A stretch of 64,000 nucleotides of DNA from Candidatus Dechloromonas phosphorivorans (GTDB lineage Bacteria > Pseudomonadota > Gammaproteobacteria > Burkholderiales > Rhodocyclaceae), in the NCBI GenBank assembly GCA_016721185.1, contig JADKIP010000011.1, forward strand, positions 1-64,000, in the 5' to 3' direction. The position numbers were made by a program, and so were the translations under genes. Of the stretch, positions 37,521-46,680 are shown piece by piece. The notes below the pieces were generated by a model, which was given only the letters and a program-made list of their open reading frames with translations, did not search any database and was not told the origin of the DNA. Positions within the stretch are counted from its first letter, which is position 1, and every line of letters starts with the position of its first letter.

Positions 37521-38869
37521 GATTGCAACTCCTTGACCGCGTCGATGAAAGCCTGAGCGCGGTGCGCGTAGTTGCGGTACATGTCGAGACTGGCGCAGGC
37601 CGGGGAGAGCAGGACGCAATCACCCGGCTGTGCCTGAGCGGCCAGCCAGCGCACGGCAGCGGTCATATCTGCAGCGTGCAGCATCGGCACAGCACAACCG
37701 GCAATGGCGGTTTCGATGGCCACTGCATCGCGACCAATCAGCGCCACCGCTCGGCCATGTTTGGCCAGCGCGGCCTTGAGCGGCGAAAAATCCTGGCCCT
37801 TGCCATCGCCGCCGAGGACGATGGCGACCTTGCGGCCCATGCCTTCGATGGCGGCCAGGGTGGCGCCGACATTGGTGCCTTTGGAATCGTCGACGTAGAT
37901 CACATCGGCAATCTCGGCAACGGTTTCAACCCGGTGCGGCAAGCCGGCGAAAGATTTGAGCGCCTCGATCAAGCAGGCCGGCGCCACGCCAATCGCTTCA
38001 CACAAAGCCAATGCCGCCATCGCGTTGGCGGCATTATGCAAACCAGCCAGTTTTAAGGCGTTGAACGCAACAATCGGCGTTTTACCTTTGCAAATGGCGC
38101 CATCGAGCAGGCCAAAGTCCAGCCCGCGCGGGGCAGCATCCAGACCAAAGGTAATCATCTTGCGACCGCAGCGGCCGTTGGCCATTGACCAGTCATCATC
38201 ACGATTCAGCACCATGATGCCCTTGCCCTGAAAGACGCGCGATTTGGCGGTGGCGTAGTTGGCCAGGCTGCCTTCGTAACGATCCAGATGGTCTTCCGAA
38301 ACATTCAGGACAGTGGCCGCAGCAGCATTCAGGTGATGCGTCGTTTCCAATTGGAAGCTGGACAGTTCAACAACCCAGGCTTGTGGTAGCTGGCCGGCAT
38401 CCTGCGCGTCCATCAGCGCATCGAGCGCGGATGGCGAAATATTGCCGCAGGCGATGGCGGAAACGCCGGCCGCGTTGAGCAAATGGGCGGTCAGGGCCGT
38501 CGTTGTTGTTTTGCCGTTACTGCCGGTAATGGCGATTATTTTCGAGCCCGGCACCTGCTCACGCACACCGGCGGCAAACAGTTCGATTTCCGACACGACA
38601 GGCACGTCCACCGCAGCAATCTGCGGCGTCGCCTTGGGCACGCCCGGCGACAGGGCGACCAAATCGATACCGGCAAACGTCGCAGCAGCGAACGGCCCGG
38701 CGATCACTTCGGCATCCGCCGCAACAAGGGCCAGTGCCTCCAGGTTCGGCGGGTTGTCGCGCGAGTCGGCAACCCGGACATGCGCGCCCTGACGATGCAG
38801 CCACTTGGCCATCGCCAGTCCGGACTCACCGAGTCCGACGACCAGAACGCGCGTGCCCTTGAGTTCCAT
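37517..38869 (-). CDS. murD: UDP-N-acetylmuramoyl-L-alanine-D-glutamate ligase
   Basis: A 450-residue Mur ligase adding D-Glu. The N-terminal domain has RVLVVGLGESGLAMAKWLHR. The ATP loop is IAITGSNGKTTTTALTAHLL. Further motifs are LNVSEDHLDRYEGSLANYAT, YVDDSKGTNVGATLAAIEGM and LLSPACASLDMYRNYAHRAQ. Two adjacent ATGs (38872 and 38869) follow AGGAGG; spacing favours the second. The poly-G tract that damages mraY lies 26 bases upstream of the start. Confidence 0.94.
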   Translation of the reverse strand: MELKGTRVLVVGLGESGLAMAKWLHRQGAHVRVADSRDNPPNLEALALVAADAEVIAGPFAAATFAGIDLVALSPGVPKATPQIAAVDVPVVSEIELFAAGVREQVPGSKIIAITGSNGKTTTTALTAHLLNAAGVSAIACGNISPSALDALMDAQDAGQLPQAWVVELSSFQLETTHHLNAAAATVLNVSEDHLDRYEGSLANYATAKSRVFQGKGIMVLNRDDDWSMANGRCGRKMITFGLDAAPRGLDFGLLDGAICKGKTPIVAFNALKLAGLHNAANAMAALALCEAIGVAPACLIEALKSFAGLPHRVETVAEIADVIYVDDSKGTNVGATLAAIEGMGRKVAIVLGGDGKGQDFSPLKAALAKHGRAVALIGRDAVAIETAIAGCAVPMLHAADMTAAVRWLAAQAQPGDCVLLSPACASLDMYRNYAHRAQAFIDAVKELQS

Positions 38870-38894
38870 CATGCCTCCTGCCGGGCCGTCCCAA

Positions 38895-38940
38895 GGGGGG
38901 GGGGGCCCCCCGGGGGGGGGGGAGAAAGGGGGGGGGGGGG
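38895..38940. other. Artefactual poly-G/poly-C tract at the mraY-murD junction
   Basis: Eleven G, six C, eleven G, AGAAA and thirteen G occur in a row. The tract interrupts the 3' end of mraY, so that its frame runs on through a Pro/Gly-rich nonsense tail. Nothing else in the window looks like this. It is most simply a gap-fill or sequencing artefact. Confidence 0.75.
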
Positions 38941-40046
38941 CCGTTTCCTAACTTCAACGAAGCCAGTCCAACCAGGACAAGCATGATGGTGATGATCCAG
39001 AAGCGGACGACGACCTGAGTCTCTTTCCAGCCGGTTTGCTCAAAATGGTGATGCAGCGGCGCCATGCGCAGAATGCGCCGGCCTTCGCCAAAGCGTTTTT
39101 TGGTGTATTTGAAATAGCCGACCTGCAACATCACCGACAGCGTTTCGACGACAAACACCCCGCCCATAATCAGCAGAACGATTTCCTGGCGAAGGATGAC
39201 CGCCACCGTACCCAGCGCAGCGCCGAGCGAGAGAGCACCCACATCGCCCATGAAGACTTCGGCCGGATAAGCGTTAAACCACAGGAAACCCAGTCCGGCC
39301 CCGGCAATCGCGCCCAGCAGAATGCACAACTCGCCTGCACCCGGCACATAAGGAATCAGCAGATATTTCGCCAGCACCGAGTGACCGGTGACGTAGGCAA
39401 AAACGACAAAAGCGGCTGCGATCATCACGGTCGGCATGATGGCCAGACCATCCAGACCGTCAGTCAGGTTCACCGCATTACTGGTGCCGACAATGACGAA
39501 ATAAGTCAGGACAATGAACCCGACGATGCCCAACGGGTAAGCCACCGACTTGAAGAATGGAACGATCAGCTCGGTTTGCGCCCCAGTGGTTGCCGAGTAA
39601 GCCAAAAAAAGCGCGGCGCCGAGACCCAGCACCGACTGCCAGAAATACTTCCACTTGGCCGATAGACCTTTCGGGTCGCGGTAGACCACTTTTTTCCAGT
39701 CGTCGTACCAGCCGACAATCCCGTAGCCGAGCGTTACGATGAGTACGGTCCACACATATTTGTTGCTTAAATCAGCCCACAAAAGCGTCGTGACGCCAAT
39801 CGCGATCAGAATCATGACGCCGCCCATGGTCGGCGTTCCGGTCTTCACAAGGTGGGTTTGCGGGCCGTCGGTGCGCACCGCCTGGCCGATTTTTTTGGCG
39901 GCCAACCAGCGAATAACGCCCGGACCGGCAGCAAAGCAGATCAGTAGCGCCGTCATCGCCGCCAGCAAAGTACGCAGCGTGATGTAGTTGAAGACGTTGA
40001 AAAAGCGCACGTCCTGCGCGAGCCATTGGGCGAGTGCCAGCAACAT
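38941..40046 (-). CDS. mraY: Phospho-MurNAc-pentapeptide transferase MraY, 3' end corrupted
   Basis: A ten-helix membrane enzyme making lipid I from UDP-MurNAc-pentapeptide and undecaprenyl phosphate. It starts MLLALAQWLAQDVRFFNVFN at 40046, sharing one base with the murF stop (TGATG). Active-site motifs are intact: VKTGTPTMGGVMIL, the Asp pair in GWYDDWKKVVYRD, NLTDGLDGLA, FNAYPAEVFMGDVGALSLGA and MAPLHHHFEQTGWKE. The last helix reads VLVGLASLKLGN; the family normally ends about here with a short basic tail. The true stop lies inside or beside the poly-G tract (38895-38940). Confidence 0.92.
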
Positions 40047-41416
40047 CAGATTTTCTCCCCCGGGGTGGCCACGGCAGCGAGGGCGTCAGCGACCCGTTCC
40101 ATTTTCATAAAGCGCGAGCCCTTGATCAGCACCGTGGTTTCCGGCCCTAATTCCTTGTCGACCGCAGCAATCAGTTTTTCAACATTGCAAAAATGCTTGG
40201 CGCCTTCGCCGAAGTTACGCACGGCTTGCTGGGCGGCATCGCCGAGCGCATACAGGCGGTCGATGCCCTGGCTCTTGGCGTAACCACCGATTTCATCGTG
40301 ATACTGGCCGCTGGCGTCGCCGATTTCGCCCATATCGCCCAGTACCAGCAGCTTGCGGCCGATGGTCGCAGCCAGCACGTCGATCCCGGCCCGTACTGAA
40401 TCCGGATTGGCGTTGTAGGTATCGTCAAGAATTTCAGCGCCCTTGATGCCGGCACGGCGCTGCAAGCGCCCCTTGACGCCGGCAAAACTTTCCAGCCCCG
40501 CGACCACCGCTGCCAACGGCAAGCCGGCGGCGAGACAAGCCGCAGCAGCAGCCACCGCATTGCGGGCATTGTGCCGCCCGGGAATGGACAAGCGAATTTC
40601 CGCCTCACCTTCCGGCGCGCTCAACTGAAGCGCCGTTTCCAATCCATGTTGACGAACCTTGCCCGAGACATCGGCCACATGATCGATGCCAAAAGTGCAC
40701 ACCGCGTGGGCGCCCGCCATCTCACGCCAGGTTGGGGCATAACGGTCATCCGCATTGATCACCGCAACGCCATTTGCCGGCATGCCAACGAAGACACTAC
40801 CCTTCTCCCGCGCCACTTCATCGAGATCGCCCATCCCTTCAAGGTGGGCCCGCTGCGCGTTAGTCACCAGCGCCACGGTCGGCGCGCCAATCGGCGCCAG
40901 ATAAGCAATTTCACCGGGATGATTCATCCCCATCTCGATCACCGCGGCGCGATGCGTGGCATTCAAGCCCAGCAGGGTGATGGGCAAACCAATATCGTTG
41001 TTGAAGTTGCCGCGCGTCGCCAACACCGCATCACCGAACTGGGCCTTGAGGATGGCGGCAATCATTTCCTTGGTGGTGGTTTTTCCGTTGGACCCCGTGA
41101 CGGCGATCAGCGGCAAGCTGAACTGGGCGCGCCATGCAGCGGCCAGACGCCCCAGCGCCAGCAGCGTGTCGTCGACCACCAGCGCGGAAACACCGGCCGG
41201 CAGTTTGCTTTCATCGGCCACCAACAAGGCGGCAGCACCACTGGCAACCGCCTGATCAAGAAAATCATGGGCGTCGAAACGCGCCCCGCGTAGCGCTATG
41301 AACAACTGCCCGGCAGCCACGCCGCGCGTATCGGTGGAAACCGCGGTCAACGCCACATCGGCACCAATCATACGAGCACCCAGGGTTTGCGCGACTTGCG
41401 AGAGTAGCCAGTTCAA
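40046..41416 (-). CDS. murF: UDP-MurNAc-tripeptide-D-Ala-D-Ala ligase
   Basis: A 456-residue Mur ligase adding D-Ala-D-Ala to complete the pentapeptide. The N-terminal domain has VSTDTRGVAAGQLFIALRGA. The ATP loop is VTGSNGKTTTKEMIAAILKA; next come EMGMNHPGEIAYLAPIGAPT, DDTYNANPDSVRAGIDVLA and VLGDMGEIG. It overlaps murE by four bases and mraY by one. One copy of the 13-mer tag (40157) encodes the residues AAVD here. Confidence 0.95.
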   Translation of the reverse strand: MNWLLSQVAQTLGARMIGADVALTAVSTDTRGVAAGQLFIALRGARFDAHDFLDQAVASGAAALLVADESKLPAGVSALVVDDTLLALGRLAAAWRAQFSLPLIAVTGSNGKTTTKEMIAAILKAQFGDAVLATRGNFNNDIGLPITLLGLNATHRAAVIEMGMNHPGEIAYLAPIGAPTVALVTNAQRAHLEGMGDLDEVAREKGSVFVGMPANGVAVINADDRYAPTWREMAGAHAVCTFGIDHVADVSGKVRQHGLETALQLSAPEGEAEIRLSIPGRHNARNAVAAAAACLAAGLPLAAVVAGLESFAGVKGRLQRRAGIKGAEILDDTYNANPDSVRAGIDVLAATIGRKLLVLGDMGEIGDASGQYHDEIGGYAKSQGIDRLYALGDAAQQAVRNFGEGAKHFCNVEKLIAAVDKELGPETTVLIKGSRFMKMERVADALAAVATPGEKI

Positions 41417-42894
41417 GCTGCCACCTCCTTGAAATTGGGATGACGCAAGGCAAGTGCTGCTTGCGCCTGCTCAAGGTCGGAAAAGGGGGTTCGAATACCG
41501 GCAATCTCCTGATAAGTCTCGTGCCCCTTGCCGGCGAGCAAAATCACATCGCTGACATCGGCTTCAAGGACAGCACGGCGAATCGCTTCGGCGCGGTCAA
41601 TCTCGACTTCGGCCCGCGTTGTGCCGGCCAGAATCTCGTCGATGATGCTTTGTGGCGCTTCGCTGCGCGGGTTGTCGCTGGTCACCACAATCCGGTCAGC
41701 CATCTTTTCAGCCACTTCGCCCATCTGTGGACGCTTCCCTTTATCGCGATCACCACCGCAACCGAACACTGCGCACAGGCGGCCACCGCGTTGCGTTGCC
41801 ACATCGCGCAAGGCCAGCAACGCATTCGCCAGGGCATCAGGGGTGTGAGCGTAATCAACGACCACCAAAGGCTCACCATTGCCGCCAACCCGCTCCATCC
41901 GGCCCGGTGGTGGCGTCAATGCCGACAAGCGGCGCGCCACATCGGCCACGGGCAGACCGGCATCGTGCAGGACGGCCGCGACGGCTAACAGATTGGCCAC
42001 GTTGTAGCGCCCGACCAAGCCGGTATCGACGATGGCGCGACCGTTCGGCAGCACCAAGGTAAAACGTTGGCCAAAGGGTGTGTCGAGCAGATTTTCAGCC
42101 CGCACCAGCGCTGGAAAGTCACGTTTTGGCTCGCCGATGGCGTAACCGAGAACGCGCATGGCAGTCGTCTCGCGGGCCAGTTTGGCGCCGAGTTCATCGT
42201 CAAGATTGATGATTGCCGTGCGCAAGCGGGGCCAGGAGAACAGCTTTTCCTTGGCGGCGGCATACGCTTCCATGCTACCGTGATAGTCGAGATGATCGCG
42301 GGTGAAGTTGGTGAAGACGGCGACGTCAACACGCACGCCGTTCATCCGGCCTTCTTCAATGCCGATCGAGCTGGCTTCCAGGGCGCAGGCCGCTGCGCCT
42401 GCACGACGAAACTCGGCGAGATAGCGCATCAGTGTCGTCGCTTCCGGTGTGGTGAAACCGGTTTCGATCAAGGCATCGGCAAAACCGGCACCGAGCGTCC
42501 CGATAATGGCGCAGGGCTTTGGATAACTCTGGGCGATGCATTGGCTGATCGTCGTCTTGCCGTTGGTGCCGGTAATCGCAATCAGCGACAGCCCTTCACT
42601 CGGATGGCCATAGACCGCATGGGCCAATGGGCCGGCGATTGGACGCAGATCCTCAATTGGCAGGTTCTCTACGGTCAACGCCAAATTCCAGACAAAATCG
42701 CTACCCGGCTGCCAGAGAACAGCCACGGCACCACGGGCAATCGCATCGGCAATATATCGACGGCCGTCGGCGAGATCACCGGGATAGGCGAGAAAGAGAT
42801 CACCGGCCTTAACTTGGCGGCTATCGTCAGTAACGCCCATCGGCTCGATACCCAAGGCTGCCAGCTGGTCAAGAATTTGGCGTGGCGAAATCAC
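41413..42894 (-). CDS. murE: UDP-MurNAc-tripeptide synthetase (meso-diaminopimelate-adding)
   Basis: A 493-residue Mur ligase. It starts at a GTG (42894) that overlaps the ftsI stop as GTGA. Motifs are GVTDDSRQVKAGDLFLAYPG, the ATP loop IAITGTNGKTTISQCIAQ, and TNFTRDHLDYHGSMEAYAAA with the carbamylated-lysine region. SDNPRSEAPQSIIDEIL carries the DNPR box that selects meso-diaminopimelate over lysine. The peptidoglycan is therefore the usual Gram-negative type. Confidence 0.95.
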   Translation of the reverse strand: MISPRQILDQLAALGIEPMGVTDDSRQVKAGDLFLAYPGDLADGRRYIADAIARGAVAVLWQPGSDFVWNLALTVENLPIEDLRPIAGPLAHAVYGHPSEGLSLIAITGTNGKTTISQCIAQSYPKPCAIIGTLGAGFADALIETGFTTPEATTLMRYLAEFRRAGAAACALEASSIGIEEGRMNGVRVDVAVFTNFTRDHLDYHGSMEAYAAAKEKLFSWPRLRTAIINLDDELGAKLARETTAMRVLGYAIGEPKRDFPALVRAENLLDTPFGQRFTLVLPNGRAIVDTGLVGRYNVANLLAVAAVLHDAGLPVADVARRLSALTPPPGRMERVGGNGEPLVVVDYAHTPDALANALLALRDVATQRGGRLCAVFGCGGDRDKGKRPQMGEVAEKMADRIVVTSDNPRSEAPQSIIDEILAGTTRAEVEIDRAEAIRRAVLEADVSDVILLAGKGHETYQEIAGIRTPFSDLEQAQAALALRHPNFKEVAA

Positions 42895-44639
42895 AAGCGC
42901 CCCTTTCCTGCCGCAGCCTCGGCAACCTGAATCGGGGCATCCGGCACAATCCCCATCGTGCGCAAAGCGCCGCCCATGATTTGCGAGAACGCGGGACCGG
43001 CGACATCACCGCCGTAGTGGGCGCCGCCAGTGGGCTCGTCAATCATCACCGCAACCACCAGGCGTGGTTCACTGATCGGTGCCAGGCCAACAAACGAAGC
43101 CACATATTTCTTGGCGTAAACGCCGCCTTCAACCTTGTACGCCGTCCCTGTCTTGCCGCCGACGCGATAGCCCGGCACACGGGCTTTCGGCGCCGTACCT
43201 TCCGGCTGCACGGCCATTTCAAGCATCGCCCGCACTTCGCGAGTGGTCTGCGGCGAAAAAATGCGAATGCCCCGTACCGGCGTTTCGTCGAGCCGCACCA
43301 GCGACAAGGGGACTAATTCGCCGTCACGGGCAAAAACGGTATAAGCCCGGGCCAACTGGACCAGGCTGATCGAAATGCCGTGACCGTAGGACATCGTCGC
43401 CTGCTCAATCGGCCGCCAATTTTTCCACGGCCGTAAACGGCCATTAACTTCACCCGGGAAGCCAAGATTTGGCGCCTGCCCGAATCCAACGCTGTCGAAC
43501 ATCTCCCACATCTCCTTCGGCGGGAAAGCAAGCGCCATCTTCACCGTCCCGACGTTGGAGGACTTCTGGATTACCTGAGCCACCGTCAACGCGCCATGCG
43601 GATGTGCATCCGAAATCGTTGCCGAACCGATCGTCAGCCTGCCGGGGGCGCAATTGATCACCGTATCGAAACGAACCTTGCCGCGCTCCAATGCCAGCGC
43701 GGCAGTGAACGGCTTCATCACCGAACCCGGCTCGAAGGTATCGGTGATTGCTCGGTTGCGCAGTTGCGCACCTGATAGGTGCTGGCGATTGTTCGGGTTA
43801 TAGGTCGGCCAGTTGGCCAGCGCCAATATTTCGCCCGTCCGACTATCGATCACAATCGCACCACCGGCCTTGGCATTATTTTTCTCAATAGCTGCCTTCA
43901 AATGGCTATACGCCAGATACTGGATTTTTGAATCCAGCGCCAGGCGGACGTCCTTGCCATCCATCGGCGGCTTCAGCGCGCCAACATCCTCGACAATCTG
44001 ACCACGCCGATCCTTGATGACGCTGCGGCTACCTGTATGACCCAACAAGCTGCCCTGAAAAGCCAGCTCGACGCCCTCCAGCCCCTTGTCGTCAACGCCC
44101 GTAAAGCCCACGATGTGGGCAGTCATGTCACCGGTCGGGTAATAACGGCGGTACTCCTTTTCCTGATGTACGCCAGGCAGCTTCAAGGCCGCGATCCGAT
44201 CAGCCGTTTCCGGCGGCACCTGGCGCTTGACGTAAACAAAGGTCTTGTCGGACGCAATCTTGTTATCAAGCTCCTTCGGCGTCATGTCGAGCAGCGTTGC
44301 CAATTGCCGCTTCTGCTCGACCGGCATCGCCCGCGCATCCCCCGGAATCGCCCACACCGACTTCATCAGCGTCGACACCGCCAACATGTCGCCATTGCGA
44401 TCGGTAATCTTGCCGCGTGAGGCGGACACTTCGATATCGCGCCGATAACGGGAATCACCCTTTTCCTGCAGAAAGTCATTATTGATGACCTGCAGATAAA
44501 AACCGCGGCCAACCAGCGCCAAAAACGCCCCCATCAGCAACAGACCGACCGAACGCGAACGCCAGCCCTGCAGCGCCAACTGCAACACCGGGCTCTCGGT
44601 AAAACGATGACCGCGCTGGGAACGTCGCCGCACAACCAT
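42891..44639 (-). CDS. ftsI: Septal peptidoglycan transpeptidase FtsI (PBP3)
   Basis: A 582-residue class B penicillin-binding protein. One membrane anchor (VGLLLMGAFLALVGRGFYLQ) precedes the pedestal domain (SRGKITDRNGDMLAVSTLMK). Transpeptidase motifs are all present: SxxK in FEPGSVMKPFTAAL, SxN in QKSSNVGTVKMAL, and KTG in YRVGGKTGTAYKV. It works with FtsW at the septum. The start shares one base with the ftsL stop. Confidence 0.96.
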   Translation of the reverse strand: MVVRRRSQRGHRFTESPVLQLALQGWRSRSVGLLLMGAFLALVGRGFYLQVINNDFLQEKGDSRYRRDIEVSASRGKITDRNGDMLAVSTLMKSVWAIPGDARAMPVEQKRQLATLLDMTPKELDNKIASDKTFVYVKRQVPPETADRIAALKLPGVHQEKEYRRYYPTGDMTAHIVGFTGVDDKGLEGVELAFQGSLLGHTGSRSVIKDRRGQIVEDVGALKPPMDGKDVRLALDSKIQYLAYSHLKAAIEKNNAKAGGAIVIDSRTGEILALANWPTYNPNNRQHLSGAQLRNRAITDTFEPGSVMKPFTAALALERGKVRFDTVINCAPGRLTIGSATISDAHPHGALTVAQVIQKSSNVGTVKMALAFPPKEMWEMFDSVGFGQAPNLGFPGEVNGRLRPWKNWRPIEQATMSYGHGISISLVQLARAYTVFARDGELVPLSLVRLDETPVRGIRIFSPQTTREVRAMLEMAVQPEGTAPKARVPGYRVGGKTGTAYKVEGGVYAKKYVASFVGLAPISEPRLVVAVMIDEPTGGAHYGGDVAGPAFSQIMGGALRTMGIVPDAPIQVAEAAAGKGRL

Positions 44640-44932
44640 CAGCGCACCGCCTTCTTTACCACCGGCGCAGCGGCAGGTGGCGGTGGAACCCGACCCAGCG
44701 CGTCCGGGGAGACCATGCGCAGACGCTCACGGGCAATTTTCTCGATGCGGGGATGTGTCGCCCAGGTCGACATTTCGAGTTGCAACTGGCCATATTCGAC
44801 ATCCAGCTGCCGCGCCCGCTCCTGCTCACCCTCAAGATCCTGAAAAAGCTTGCGGCCGCGATGCTGCGAGGTCACGACACCTAGCGCGCACACCACGACG
44901 ATCAGGAGGAGGATCATATTGAAACGGACCAT
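44639..44932 (-). CDS. ftsL: Cell division protein FtsL
   Basis: A 97-residue bitopic protein. It has one membrane helix (MILLLIVVVCALGVVTSQHR) and a periplasmic coiled coil (LFQDLEGEQERARQLDVEYG) that pairs with FtsB and FtsQ. The C-terminal region contains RIEKIARERLRMVSPDALGR, followed by a Pro/Ala tail. Sequence similarity is low in this family; size, topology and position between rsmH and ftsI make the call. It shares single bases with both neighbours. Confidence 0.9.
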   Translation of the reverse strand: MVRFNMILLLIVVVCALGVVTSQHRGRKLFQDLEGEQERARQLDVEYGQLQLEMSTWATHPRIEKIARERLRMVSPDALGRVPPPPAAAPVVKKAVR

Positions 44933-45858
44933 TACAGTTTTTCAGCCACCCGCATCACGGCACTGCGGGCACGTGGATTCGCGGCAATTTCTGCAGCAGT
45001 CGGCTTGAACATCTTCCCGATCAGGCGCAGCTTGGGCTTGGGCAATTGATCGGCACGGAGCGGCAAACCCTTCGGCAAATCATCCGCGGTTGATTGGTCG
45101 CGCATGAAAGTTTTGACGATGCGGTCTTCCAGCGAATGGAAGGAAATCACCACCAGGCGGCCACCCGGCTTCAGCAGCTCCAACGCCTGCGGCAGTGCTA
45201 CCTCCAGCTGGCGGAGTTCTTGATTGATATGAATCCGTAAAGCTTGAAAGCTGCGCGTCGCCGGGTCCTGCCCTGGCTCACGGGTGCGCACGGTCGAGCG
45301 TACGAGGGACGCGAACTGACCTGTTGTGACAATAGGTTGTTCGAGCCGAGCAACCACAACCTTCTTTGCAATCTGGAAAGCAAACCGTTCTTCGCCATAA
45401 TTTCGAATGACCTCCGTAATTTCTTTTATTTCAGCCCGCGCCAGCCACTCAGCTGCCGTCTCGCCCTGCGTCGTATCCATACGCATATCGAGCGGCGCGT
45501 TGTGGCGGAAACTAAAGCCGCGCTCCCCATCGTCGATCTGCGGCGACGACACCCCTACATCAAACAAAATTCCATCGACGTTCTGCACGCCAGCCTCCGC
45601 CGCGGCTTCGGCGATTTCGCCAAAAGCGCGATGGACTAACTGAAAACGCGAGTCCTTGATCTCCGCACCCGCCGCAATGGCATAAAGGTCGCGGTCAACG
45701 GCCACTAGACGGCCTTTTTCATTCAACTTGGAGAGAATGCGGCGGCTGTGTCCGCCGCGGCCAAAAGTGGCATCCATATAAATGCCATCGGCTTTGATTG
45801 CCAGGGAATCTACCGCCTCATCGAGCAGCACCGTGACATGGGTGCTACCCGCGCTCAC
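44932..45858 (-). CDS. rsmH: 16S rRNA N4-methylcytidine-1402 methyltransferase
   Basis: A 308-residue SAM enzyme (MraW). It begins at GTG 45858, overlapping the mraZ stop (GTGA): STHVTVLLDEAVDSLAIKAD follows. Motifs are YMDATFGRGGHSRRILSKL (SAM loop), DGILFDVGVSSPQIDDGERG with FSFRHNAPLDMRMD, and RLVVISFHSLEDRIVKTFMR. All typical residues are intact. Confidence 0.95.
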   Translation of the reverse strand: MSAGSTHVTVLLDEAVDSLAIKADGIYMDATFGRGGHSRRILSKLNEKGRLVAVDRDLYAIAAGAEIKDSRFQLVHRAFGEIAEAAAEAGVQNVDGILFDVGVSSPQIDDGERGFSFRHNAPLDMRMDTTQGETAAEWLARAEIKEITEVIRNYGEERFAFQIAKKVVVARLEQPIVTTGQFASLVRSTVRTREPGQDPATRSFQALRIHINQELRQLEVALPQALELLKPGGRLVVISFHSLEDRIVKTFMRDQSTADDLPKGLPLRADQLPKPKLRLIGKMFKPTAAEIAANPRARSAVMRVAEKL

Positions 45859-46301
45859 AGCACCAGATCCCCGAAGCCCGGCGGCAGGTCGCCGGACAGC
45901 GCCTCCGCAGCCAGATCATTCTGTTGCTTCCAGCCAGCCTCACTCCAGATTTCGAAATGCGACCCCATGCCGACCAGATAAACCGTTTTTTCCAGCTTGG
46001 CGTACTCGCGCAACTCCGGCGCCACCAAAATGCGCCCGGCCGAATCGAGCTCTTCAGTACGCGCATTACCGACCAGCACGCGCTTGATCGAAGCCGAACG
46101 CGGATCGAGGCTGGAGGCTTTGAGAATCTGATCGCGAATCGGCTGCCAGGCCGGCGACGGGTAAAGCAGCAAACAGCGATGCGGATGCGCCGTCAGAACG
46201 AGCGAACCCTCAGCCGCCGCGAGCAGGGGTTCGCGGTGCCTTGCCGGTATGGCAAGCCGCCCCTTCGCGTCCAGACTGATTGCTGCAGCCCCTTCGAACA
46301 T
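45855..46301 (-). CDS. mraZ: Transcriptional regulator MraZ
   Basis: A 148-residue protein of two AbrB-like SpoVT repeats, starting MFEGAAAISLDAKGRLAIPA at 46301. DAKGRLAIPARHRE is repeat one; LDSAGRILVAPELREYAKL is repeat two. It forms a ring and represses its own mra promoter by binding tandem 10-bp boxes, which are visible just upstream (46307-46346). It is the first gene of the dcw cluster. A frame extension upstream to 46346 runs through the operator and is not used. Confidence 0.94.
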   Translation of the reverse strand: MFEGAAAISLDAKGRLAIPARHREPLLAAAEGSLVLTAHPHRCLLLYPSPAWQPIRDQILKASSLDPRSASIKRVLVGNARTEELDSAGRILVAPELREYAKLEKTVYLVGMGSHFEIWSEAGWKQQNDLAAEALSGDLPPGFGDLVL

Positions 46302-46306
46302 CTCTT

Positions 46307-46346
46307 GACCCACCCCGTTTACCCACTTTTCAACACGTTTTCCCAC
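46307..46346 (-). promoter_or_regulatory. MraZ operator: four tandem 10-bp boxes
   Basis: On the minus strand, in order: GTGGGAAAAC, GTGTTGAAAA, GTGGGTAAAC and GGGGTGGGTC, in strict 10-base register. MraZ is known to bind direct TGGG-type repeats at this spacing. The first box overlaps the -10 element, so binding would block the polymerase. Confidence 0.8.
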
Positions 46347-46373
46347 TTTAGAACATGATCACCCCACAGTCAA
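46345..46373 (-). promoter_or_regulatory. Sigma-70 promoter of the dcw (mra) cluster
   Basis: On the minus strand TTGACT (46373-46368), a 17-base spacer, then TAAAGT (46350-46345). It faces mraZ and overlaps the first MraZ box. The remaining 46374-46635 is AT-rich with short repeats such as CTTATAAGGAG-like stretches, but no gene. Confidence 0.75.
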
Positions 46374-46635
46374 TAGTGAAATTGCGATATTTTTCTTATG
46401 CAACAATGACTTACGCGAATTTTGTCGAGTGATTTTTAGAGGAAATAACCCTTAAAAATCAATAGGCCTAAAAGGACACTTAAAGTGACTTATAAGGAGT
46501 TGAGGCAAATCAAAATAGCGCCTCAAGGAAAAATGCCTACGTGGTAAAAACCGGGTAAAAACGGGCGTGATTTAGCCTCGAACAAACCAATGGCAAGGCT
46601 CCGCAAGCTCTCGAGGCATCCCTCGCCAGAATGAC

Positions 46636-46659
46636 AAAGGGCAGCCTTGGCTGCCCTTT
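46636..46659 (-). terminator. Terminator downstream of dsbC
   Basis: AAAGGGCAGCC, TT and GGCTGCCCTTT form an eleven-pair hairpin just after the dsbC stop. The T run is short, but the stem is strong. Confidence 0.65.
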
Positions 46660-46680
46660 GAACACGAACCCAACTTTCGA

